Source of the DNA: Mucinivorans hirudinis
GTDB taxonomy: Bacteria > Bacteroidota > Bacteroidia > Bacteroidales > Rikenellaceae
Assembly (NCBI GenBank): GCA_000723505.1
Contig: HG934468.1
Coordinates: 3,070,798 to 3,134,797, forward strand
Reading direction: 5' to 3'
Length of the DNA stretch: 64,000 bases
The notes under the pieces were generated by a model. The model was not told where the DNA came from. It made no database searches and saw only the letters and a list, made by a program, of their open reading frames with translations. Shown here one piece after another: positions 46,301-53,211 of the stretch (the stretch's first letter is position 1; each line of letters begins with the position of its first letter). The translations under genes and the position numbers were made by a program.

Positions 46301-46353
46301 GCTTCTACCCACAGGTCAAAACCATCACCCTTGGTATTGATTTATCGTTCTAA
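43324..46353 (+). CDS. SusC/RagA-family TonB-dependent outer-membrane transporter
   Basis: The 1,009-residue protein has a signal peptide (MKKLKLMKFALVLSLFLAAA), a carboxypeptidase-regulatory-like N-terminal domain (about 28-105), and the SusC hallmark DEVVVVGYGQQKK near residue 112. A plug domain (LKDAASSAIYGSRAANGVI) and a 22-strand barrel ending in LGIDLSF follow. It imports an oligosaccharide through the outer membrane using TonB energy, capped by the SusD partner that follows after 21 bp. It lacks the STN domain, so anti-sigma signalling is not expected, in line with a LacI regulator nearby. Confidence 0.97.
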   Translation: MKKLKLMKFALVLSLFLAAATGAFAQQTIRVSGKVTDQRDEPVIAATIEGKKGKAITISDVEGNYSINVLPNDTLIVSFMGHLTREIPVNSQSVVNVELQENNKLIDEVVVVGYGQQKKVNLTGAVEVIKSDAVAKRASGQLSSMLQGLAPGVTVTQNSGQPGKDMGDIRIRGIGTINKASPLTIIDDIEGDINSIDPQMIESISVLKDAASSAIYGSRAANGVILIKTKRAKEEGVTINYNGYVGFQIPTELPQTVNAVEHMTYLNEAYRNSGKTPLYTDAYIQTYRDSMGVSKNLSLYPNTDWKRELLRGSGFQQNHFLSLMGGGKNVKVASSVGYFDQKGIIRNTGFTRYNFRINTDIKLSNRMKARIDTRVTYSNMVEPVQTIQTIFRTIPSYPANYVFKNTDGTWGEGWNNQNPVADVEEGGTTTAKNILMSINAGLNYEILEGLSIDVNYSPSFNPEYIHKFSTPVQKYNASGKALAKSVSYLDEVANRAFFHTFKALLNFNKSIMGHNISAMVGYQADYSNLTTLGAFRDDFTIPTFDVIDAGNIKNQRTSGTAYEYSLLSLFGRVNYDYQGKYLFEANIRRDGTSRFAQDSRFATFPSLSVGWRMSEEDFMQNMSDVVSNLKLRGSWGILGNQSLEGLNSYYPTKPTMNFTTGSTAYLFNGIQNLGAALTQLANEELRWEQTEMIDFGVDLQLFSKLSVSFDWYKKVTSNVLMQLDVPLTMGLLKPYQNAGKIENIGWELSIGYNTYFGKDFSFGINVGISDVMNKVLDMKLTSTSLLVNKEGYALNSLWGYEAAGLFGSQEEINSWATQFGALKPGDIKYVKQNTNNNQIGSDDEKIIGSTIPRFTYNAMVNMAWKGLDLNFLLQGVGKCDGYISTYGIMPFYNGSTIQYQHLDRYTEENKNVDAAFPRFTDGLANNIKNSSFWVKDASYLRLKNLQIGYTLPQATTRKVGVSKLRFNVSAQNLLTLTNFWKGYDVEAPVTDGGFYPQVKTITLGIDLSF

Positions 46354-46374
46354 TACTACCTAAAAATTATATCA

Positions 46375-48075
46375 ATGAAAAATATAACACTTAAATTGGC
46401 AATATCTTTGCTTGTCGTTTCGACTCTCTTTTCGTGCAAAGATTTCTTAAATAAAAACCCGCTGTCCGCTCCCTCGAAAGATAACTTTTACTCCAACGAT
46501 GCGGAGGTAAATATGGGTGTTGTGGGTATATACAACCGTCTTCTGCTATCCACAGACTATGGTTTATCCTATGTGGCAGCACTCGACCACTGCACTGATG
46601 TGGGTTGGTATCGTATGGCTAATGCCTCGTTGCAAACTATCGGTAACGGCTCACACGATGCCGGAGTCGGTTTTGCGATGGCTTTCTGGAGAGATGCCTT
46701 TTCGATGATTGGAAGATGTAATCTACTGTTGGACAATATGCCAAAACACATTGACAACATAACCCCTGCCGTCTATGAAAGAGCAGATGCCGAGGCGCGT
46801 TTTTTCAGAGCATATAACTATGCACTCCTATCGGAACTCTACGGAGATGTTCCCCTTATCAAAACGACGCTCCCACTGAGCCAATCATCGGTAAGCAGAA
46901 ACCCCAAGAGCGAGGTGGTCAGCTTTATTGTCGCCGAATTGGAGGCTATTGCAGGTAAACTTCCGCGCACGGTTGCCGCCGGCGAAAGAGGTCGCATAAA
47001 TAGGTGGACGGTGTATGCCCTGCTGTCGAGAGTTGCTCTATACAACGGATTGTGGGAAAGGTCGGCTGCTGCTGCCAGCGAGGTGATGAAATCCGGAGAC
47101 CACGCCTTAGACCCCTCATATGCAAAGATTTTCACTTATGACGGTGTAAACTCAAAGGAGACACTCTTTGCCATTCAGTACGGAAAATCGCAAGCCACTT
47201 GGCAGGCGCTCGGCTCATTCGGCACTCGTATGGTATCCGCAGCAGCAATCTATATTCCTGTGCAGGCAACGGTGGACTCTTATGAATGTACAGATGGACA
47301 GACAATCGACAAATCACCACTCTACAACCCTGCAAAACCATTCGAGAATCGCGACCCACGTCTTGCGGCAAATATCGCACTACCCGGCTCGGAGTATATG
47401 AACTATCAGTTTGAGACCCACAGAGACAGCGTCAAGTGCCTGAACTATACTACCGGCAAACTGGTTGATAATATCGAAGCCACTCACGCCTATGCCTCAT
47501 TCTCGGGCTACAACTGGCGCAAATATACAGATAAGAAGGATTTAACCTCTGTTACTCAGAGCGAATTGCAGTTTATTCTCTTCCGCTATGCCGAAGTATT
47601 ACTCAACTATGCCGAAGCAAAAATCGAGGGCGGCACTATCGACCAATCGGTTCTTGATGCAATAAATAGTGTAAGAGCAAGAGCTTATGGAGTAGATATT
47701 GCATCGGCAGGTTATCCCAAAATCACCACGATGAACAAAGAAGAGTTGCGTAATGTGGTACGTCGCGAGCGTAAGAGCGAATTGGTATTGGAGGGTTTCC
47801 GTCTGTTCGATATTCGCCGTTGGAAGATTGCCGAGAAGGTTATGCCTGGTGCTCTGTACGGACGCGTGAAGGCTTCGGGAACTCTGGGCAGACTATCGAA
47901 TGCTCCCGTTGTTTCGGCAGATGGAACACCGAGCTATGCCAATGTTACCAATCGTGCGGATATGTTTGTAATCGAGCAACGTCAGTTCAATGCCGGCAGA
48001 GACTATCTGTGGCCCATCCCTAAGGTGGAGGTTGAAACCAATCCGAACTTACTGCCTAACAATCCAGGTTATTAG
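46375..48075 (+). CDS. SusD/RagB-family surface glycan-binding lipoprotein
   Basis: The 566-residue lipoprotein has a lipobox-like LFSCKD with Cys21, followed by the SusD N-terminal helices (FLNKNPLSAP, FYSNDAEVNMGVVGIYN). TPR-like helices carry EARFFRAYNYALLSELYGDVPL. The C terminus has RRERKSELVLEGFRLFDIRRW and ends in LWPIPKVEVETNPNLLPNNPGY, all typical of the family. It forms the lid on SusC and binds the glycan at the cell surface. The stop codon lies within a 32-bp repeat shared with the tex upstream region. Confidence 0.97.
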   Translation: MKNITLKLAISLLVVSTLFSCKDFLNKNPLSAPSKDNFYSNDAEVNMGVVGIYNRLLLSTDYGLSYVAALDHCTDVGWYRMANASLQTIGNGSHDAGVGFAMAFWRDAFSMIGRCNLLLDNMPKHIDNITPAVYERADAEARFFRAYNYALLSELYGDVPLIKTTLPLSQSSVSRNPKSEVVSFIVAELEAIAGKLPRTVAAGERGRINRWTVYALLSRVALYNGLWERSAAAASEVMKSGDHALDPSYAKIFTYDGVNSKETLFAIQYGKSQATWQALGSFGTRMVSAAAIYIPVQATVDSYECTDGQTIDKSPLYNPAKPFENRDPRLAANIALPGSEYMNYQFETHRDSVKCLNYTTGKLVDNIEATHAYASFSGYNWRKYTDKKDLTSVTQSELQFILFRYAEVLLNYAEAKIEGGTIDQSVLDAINSVRARAYGVDIASAGYPKITTMNKEELRNVVRRERKSELVLEGFRLFDIRRWKIAEKVMPGALYGRVKASGTLGRLSNAPVVSADGTPSYANVTNRADMFVIEQRQFNAGRDYLWPIPKVEVETNPNLLPNNPGY

Positions 48076-48102
48076 AAGTTGCTTAAATTCCAAAAATAAA
48101 AC
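48071..48102 (+). repeat. 32-bp direct repeat, copy 2
   Basis: Matches 20742-20773 with one mismatch. It includes the susD stop codon and the first bases after it. Confidence 0.75.
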
Positions 48103-48110
48103 TTAAACTC

Positions 48111-48152
48111 TTGATATTGGGGAGACCGCGCAAGGGACTCCCCAATATCAAA
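48111..48152. terminator. 14-bp perfect hairpin after susD
   Basis: TTGATATTGGGGAG (48111-48124) pairs with CTCCCCAATATCAA (48139-48152). It lies between susD and the enzyme genes. It could be a partial terminator or RNA stabiliser that raises SusCD level over the downstream enzymes. Confidence 0.7.
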
Positions 48153-48174
48153 GGTTTACATTCATAATCAAGAG

Positions 48175-50694
48175 ATGATACGATTTTTTGCAATAATAAT
48201 TCTTGGAATTATATATCAATGCTCATTCAGTCAAACCGTTGAACTGGGCAGTTCAAATGTGCGGGTTAGTTGGCAAAAGGGTGAAAAAGGGTGGGTGGTT
48301 ACCGAACTATCTCTCAAAATTGCAGACCAGTGGCGTGGATGGGGAGAGAATAGCGGAAGGTACACAATCCTTTTTGATTCGATTATGCCGACGACGAAAC
48401 CCTCAAAATTTGAACGGATTGTCGATTCAGCGATTGTTATCTTTCCCGAATCCGAGTTTAAGTATATCACCAAAACTTTCGACAGGGCAGCATCCCCCGT
48501 TGCACTCAACACTGCCGCCGAGGCTATCAGCTTCTTTGCGGATGAGTGCATCAAAAAAGAAGACAAAGTTATTTTCACTAAAAATCTTGCACAGGGCAAG
48601 TTTACAACAATATGGAGCACCGATGCGGCATATCCAAACGATATTTTTGTTGAGACGACCTTGGAGGTTACCTGCCGGGGATACTACTCCATTGCATCGG
48701 TAGACATTGCCGACATTAGTGCAAGCAACCTATCTTGGGGAGTTATTCCGGGCTATTTCCAGGGGCGAATCAATGGCGACTTTATCGCCTCCTATGCCTA
48801 TGCCCAAGGGCTACCCACGCGCCCTGTCATTTGTCGCGAATCGACAATCACCTTGCCCACCACAATACTCACCAACGGAGAGGGGCTTAGCCTTGCGGTG
48901 GTAGTGGAGCCAAATCAACATTCGCCCCGAGTGGAAGAGAACAACTCGGTGCACGACCGGCAGTGGAGCATCGGACTCTCGCATATGAGCCGCGACTATA
49001 AAATCACACCGACTGCCTACCACCCGATTCTCGCCGAGAGAGGCTCTTTTGCCCAAAAGGGAGAGACCATTAAATTTAAGTATAGATTCACCCTGCAAAA
49101 CAAAAATTGGTATGAGATATACAAATATGTTGCAAATGACATCTATAAATTCGATAAATCCCTCAACCTAAAAAGTACCAACCAGTCTTTGACAAACAGA
49201 GTGCTTTCAATGTATGACTATCTGACCGATAACAAAACCTCGCACTGGAATATCGAAAACTATAAAGGTATGGAGATTGGTGCACAATCCTATATGGGTG
49301 GAGTTGCCGGGGCGGACAATGATGCTATGAAAAACTCCGATATCGGAGCAGTTTGGATGCTCTCGAACTTACTGCAGGATACGATTCTGCAAAAGACGCG
49401 CATCCCCTATGTTCGCAACTTCAAGTTGGCGCAACAACAGGAGGACGGTTTCTTTGCAGGGGCGGCAGAAGGGCAATATTATTTGGCTAAAAAGTCGCAA
49501 TTTGTCGAGGAGTGGGGCTCTCATTTCGAACCAATGGGGCTAACCTACTACACACTGTGCGACATTGGCAATATTCTATTGTTTGAGCCAAACGACCAAG
49601 AGTTGAAAGAGAAATTGCGCCACGGCGCAGAAAAGCTGCTTTCGTGGCAGAGAGGGGACGGAAGCTGGAGAGTGGCTTTCGACCGAGAGACAAAGAAGCG
49701 CAAATATGACGACATATCTGATTTGCGCCCCACATTCTACGGGCTGTATGTTGCATACAGAATATTGGGAGACGAGAGATACCTGCAAGGGGCGAAAAAA
49801 GGGGCGGATTGGTACATAGAAAATGCTGTGAAGAACGGCCATTTCATAGGTGTATGCGGCGATGTGAGGTTTGTCAATGACTTTGCCACAGCGCAGAGTG
49901 CTCAAGCTCTGCTCGATATGTTCGACATCACCAAAGAACAGAGATATAAGGAGGCAGCCATAGCAGTTGCCAAAATATATACCACCTCCATCTACACCTA
50001 CCCCACACCCACCACCGACAAGGTGATGCTCAACAACAGAGAGTGGAGCGACTGGCAGTTGTCGCAGGCGGGTCTTGGCTTCGAGCACGGGGGCATCATA
50101 GGGTCGGCAGTGTTGAGCGGTCCAATATTATTGGCTGGACACACCGGACTTTTTGTCAGGATGGCACAAACGACGGGAGATAAATTTTTTCTTGACTTGG
50201 CTCGTTCGGCAGCACTTGGGCGCGATGCCTTTGTTAATCCCCAAACACACGTGGCATCATACTATTGGACGAAATTTGACCAAGGAGCAGGACAGTTCCC
50301 ACACCACGCTTGGTGGCAAGTGGGGTGGATAGTGGACTATCTGGTAGCCGAGTCGGAGTATAGAAGCGGTGGCAAAATCTCATTCCCACGCGGATTTGTA
50401 ACCTCGAAGGTGGGTCCTCACCAAACTCGAGGCTTCGACACCGGTCTAATCTTTGGCGACAGGGTGAAACTCACGCTCAAAAAGGATTTAATAAAGATAG
50501 ATAATGAGAATATAGACTATTTCACCGCCGAGTCATTGACCTCGAAAAAACAATATATAGTTTTACTCAACCAACAAAATTCGGTAAATTATATTTCTCT
50601 CAAAAATATTAAAAACGTAGAGAACCTTACTAAAAACGGCAACTCGAAAATTGAGATTCAACCATTTGGTATAGCTGTTCTATCAATCAAATAA
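48175..50694 (+). CDS. Secreted predicted alpha/alpha-toroid carbohydrate-active enzyme, family not recognised
   Basis: The 839-residue product starts with a signal peptide (MIRFFAIIILGIIYQCSFSQ). Residues about 20-320 are beta-rich. Residues about 335-720 are helical with aromatic and Trp-rich repeats such as LLSWQRGDGSWRVAF, FYGLYVAYRILGDERYL and FPHHAWWQVGWIVDYL, the pattern of (alpha/alpha)6 glycosidases or polysaccharide lyases. A small beta domain ends the protein. No catalytic pair can be assigned by eye. Its place behind SusCD and before two esterases suggests it cleaves the glycan or its fragments in the periplasm or at the surface. Unsaturated glucuronyl hydrolase-like or lyase activity are options. 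Confidence 0.65.
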   Translation: MIRFFAIIILGIIYQCSFSQTVELGSSNVRVSWQKGEKGWVVTELSLKIADQWRGWGENSGRYTILFDSIMPTTKPSKFERIVDSAIVIFPESEFKYITKTFDRAASPVALNTAAEAISFFADECIKKEDKVIFTKNLAQGKFTTIWSTDAAYPNDIFVETTLEVTCRGYYSIASVDIADISASNLSWGVIPGYFQGRINGDFIASYAYAQGLPTRPVICRESTITLPTTILTNGEGLSLAVVVEPNQHSPRVEENNSVHDRQWSIGLSHMSRDYKITPTAYHPILAERGSFAQKGETIKFKYRFTLQNKNWYEIYKYVANDIYKFDKSLNLKSTNQSLTNRVLSMYDYLTDNKTSHWNIENYKGMEIGAQSYMGGVAGADNDAMKNSDIGAVWMLSNLLQDTILQKTRIPYVRNFKLAQQQEDGFFAGAAEGQYYLAKKSQFVEEWGSHFEPMGLTYYTLCDIGNILLFEPNDQELKEKLRHGAEKLLSWQRGDGSWRVAFDRETKKRKYDDISDLRPTFYGLYVAYRILGDERYLQGAKKGADWYIENAVKNGHFIGVCGDVRFVNDFATAQSAQALLDMFDITKEQRYKEAAIAVAKIYTTSIYTYPTPTTDKVMLNNREWSDWQLSQAGLGFEHGGIIGSAVLSGPILLAGHTGLFVRMAQTTGDKFFLDLARSAALGRDAFVNPQTHVASYYWTKFDQGAGQFPHHAWWQVGWIVDYLVAESEYRSGGKISFPRGFVTSKVGPHQTRGFDTGLIFGDRVKLTLKKDLIKIDNENIDYFTAESLTSKKQYIVLLNQQNSVNYISLKNIKNVENLTKNGNSKIEIQPFGIAVLSIK

Positions 50695-50699
50695 CGACT

Positions 50700-51950
50700 A
50701 TGAAACTGAAATTTTCAGCAACCACCCTACTGTTGCTGCTCTCTATCTCGGTAAGCGCACAAAGCTCTAAACCGTTAGAGACGCTCCACGTTAGAGGCGG
50801 ACTCCCCAACTTCTACTCGAAAGCCATAAATACGAAAGACTCGTTAACGGTCGTCTATTTCGGCGGCAGCATCACCCACGCACCCGGGTATAGGGAGTAC
50901 TCAACGCAATGGCTCAACCAAAATATTTGTAACGGACGTATACGCTCCATCAATGCAGCCATTCCCGGTACAGGTTCGGACTTGGGGGTTTTTCGCCTTG
51001 CAGACGATGTGTTAATGCACAAACCCGACTTGGTTTTTGTCGAATTTGCAGTCAATGACCGCAAAACAGACTCCACCACCATCACCAACTCGATGGAGGG
51101 AATCGTGCGGCAGATTAAAAATCAGAACATAAATGCCGACATATGTTTCGTGTACACCATCTGCGATGATAGTATGCTTGAATTTGAGCTGAAAAACGAA
51201 CTCCCCGTCAGCATCAAACAGATGGAAAAAGTGGCGCAACACTATGGCATACCTACCATCAACTATGGTGTTGATGTTATAAGACTACTGAATGCAGATA
51301 AATTGATTTTCAGAGCCAAAGCAGATTCCACATATGGAGATAAGATAATCTTCACCATAGACGGAGTCCACCCCACCATTGACCAAGGACACAAAGTGTA
51401 CGAAAAGACCTTTATCGAAAATTTCCCTAAACTCAACATCTCAAAAAAGAGGCAACCGAAAGGTTTGCCGAATGCTCTCTCGGCAGGAAACTATGAAAAC
51501 GTCCATATCTATTCACCCAAAGTTGCGAATAACCACGGATTCAGAAGTGCCAACTACAAGAGAGATGCCAAGTCGTTTATGAAAACCTTTCCCGATATGA
51601 TTTACTCCGTTTCGCCAAAGGATAGCATAGTCTTTAACTTCAAGGGTACGAAAATTGGTGTTTATGATATTATCGGACCATTTGGTACGAACATTGCAGT
51701 AAGCGTAGATGGTGGTGATTTCAAGAATTTTGCACGTTTCGACGAGTGGTGTAGCTACACGAGGGTAGGATTTGCACTCTTCGACGACTTGGAAGACAAA
51801 GAGCATAGGGTTGTTATTAAAATAGGCGACAAAGTCGAAAATAAGTTGGCAACACTCGGCAGGCGCAAACCGAATATCGAATATTTTGAAGATATTGAAC
51901 AAGATTGCCTCTACATAGGCAAAATTTTAGTGGTTGGCCAGATAAAGTAG
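50700..51950 (+). CDS. Secreted SGNH/GDSL-type carbohydrate esterase
   Basis: The 416-residue protein begins with a signal peptide (MKLKFSATTLLLLLSISVSA). SGNH blocks are visible: block I FGGSITHAPG with Ser57, block II Gly in IPGTGSDLG, block III Asn in EFAVND, and block V DGVHPT with Asp221 and His224. A beta-rich C-terminal part (about 270-416) follows and may bind carbohydrate. Such enzymes remove acetyl or other acyl groups from glycans. It starts 5 bp after the toroid enzyme and is followed after 12 bp by a second esterase, so the target glycan is likely acylated. Confidence 0.88.
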   Translation: MKLKFSATTLLLLLSISVSAQSSKPLETLHVRGGLPNFYSKAINTKDSLTVVYFGGSITHAPGYREYSTQWLNQNICNGRIRSINAAIPGTGSDLGVFRLADDVLMHKPDLVFVEFAVNDRKTDSTTITNSMEGIVRQIKNQNINADICFVYTICDDSMLEFELKNELPVSIKQMEKVAQHYGIPTINYGVDVIRLLNADKLIFRAKADSTYGDKIIFTIDGVHPTIDQGHKVYEKTFIENFPKLNISKKRQPKGLPNALSAGNYENVHIYSPKVANNHGFRSANYKRDAKSFMKTFPDMIYSVSPKDSIVFNFKGTKIGVYDIIGPFGTNIAVSVDGGDFKNFARFDEWCSYTRVGFALFDDLEDKEHRVVIKIGDKVENKLATLGRRKPNIEYFEDIEQDCLYIGKILVVGQIK

Positions 51951-51962
51951 TGAAGATTATTG

Positions 51963-53135
51963 ATGAATAGAATACTATTACTTATTATCTGTTTCAGCTC
52001 CATATACTCCTACGGAGCTGAAACTGTTAGAGTGCTCATCGCAGGACAAAACCTCAGCACCACGCTCGGGGGGAAGGTGGAGAGCGCGGCAGATTATTAC
52101 GCCTCAACTAACCGTACCGTGCTCAAGGTAGATGTGGTAAATCTACTAGATGGCACTCGGGAGCTGATGACATTATTGATGGAAGCTGATGGCAGGTACA
52201 ATGTGTTACTATTTAACACGGGCGATGGAGTCGAGCAGATTATTACCTCCGCCTTAGCCGCTGGGATTGAGCCGGTTTGGTACGACACCAAAAAAAATGA
52301 GATTGACAAAGCCATATTCAAAAACCGCCGAGTCAGTTGGATTGAGTACTCAGAGGGCGATTTCGACAGCTTTATCACAGAGGCGTTGATGCAATGGTGG
52401 ACGGCAACTGCCCGCAACAACAAGTCCGTAAAACGCATCCCTCTTGGAATCCCCTCCAGTGGCAGCGAGTTTGTAAATTCAATAGCACGAATAGAGGGTG
52501 TGAACTGCGCAGAATTAGAGATCTTCTTGCCGGACTCCACTGCAAAACCACGGCTGACAATTCTATTTTTCCCGGGTGGGGCATACCAATTCATCGGATT
52601 TTTACGCAATGCGAGAGAGCTTGCAGAATTATTGAAACCGCACAATATTGCTGTGGTGGGTTTGAAATATCGAACGCGCGCTCCGCAAGATTCAACCCTG
52701 AATGATGCAAAACGAGCCATTAGCTATATTCGCAAAAACGGCTCGCGGCTGGGATTAAACTCCTCGAAAATTGCGGTGCTGGGACAGTCGGCAGGTGCAA
52801 ATCTTGTGCTGCAACTCTGCTCGAACTACTATGGCTGGGAGCGACCCGACTTTTGCGGAATCTTTTCGAGTTGGAACTTTTCAAAGGTCGAACAGACCTT
52901 CGTTCTTCGAGAAGACTTACCCCCTTTTTTCATTCGTCACGCCACCAACGACCCGGCATTTGAGTTGGCTGTCAAACTCAAAGAGGATATTGAACGGCTG
53001 AATCCCGAGAGCAACACAAAATTTGTGGATAGCGGCGGGCACGGAGCTTTTGAACTGACTCAGAACAACCCCAATAACATTTGGGTAGATGAGTTTTTAG
53101 AGTGGCTCTCCTTGGTGGACTATCACACATATTAA
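51963..53135 (+). CDS. Secreted alpha/beta-hydrolase esterase with unusual N-terminal domain
   Basis: I use the ATG at 51963 (MNRILLLIICF signal peptide); a TTG just before it is less likely. The C-terminal half (about 190-390) is an esterase-type alpha/beta hydrolase. Oxyanion loop FFPGGAY, nucleophile Ser276 in GQSAGA, Asp330 in TNDPAF and His360 in GGHGAF form a complete triad, as in BD-FAE-like and acetyl-xylan esterases. The N-terminal half (about 20-180) is a separate alpha/beta domain starting VRVLIAGQNLSTT that I do not recognise; it resembles a flavodoxin-like or SGNH-like fold without visible catalytic residues. It is the last gene of the plus-strand operon. Confidence 0.82.
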   Translation: MNRILLLIICFSSIYSYGAETVRVLIAGQNLSTTLGGKVESAADYYASTNRTVLKVDVVNLLDGTRELMTLLMEADGRYNVLLFNTGDGVEQIITSALAAGIEPVWYDTKKNEIDKAIFKNRRVSWIEYSEGDFDSFITEALMQWWTATARNNKSVKRIPLGIPSSGSEFVNSIARIEGVNCAELEIFLPDSTAKPRLTILFFPGGAYQFIGFLRNARELAELLKPHNIAVVGLKYRTRAPQDSTLNDAKRAISYIRKNGSRLGLNSSKIAVLGQSAGANLVLQLCSNYYGWERPDFCGIFSSWNFSKVEQTFVLREDLPPFFIRHATNDPAFELAVKLKEDIERLNPESNTKFVDSGGHGAFELTQNNPNNIWVDEFLEWLSLVDYHTY

Positions 53136-53211
53136 TGACAGATGCAACGTAAACCTTCGGTAAAATGCGTCTTGTGCGGATAAAGTTAGGTATTCCATTC
53201 TTTACTATCAC

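Noticed and set aside
20742-48102. Direct 32-bp repeats as attachment sites of a 27-kb integrated element
   Set aside because: The DNA between them carries core genes (tex, htpG, dnaB, prs, engB, truA) and no integrase, so an integrated element is very unlikely.
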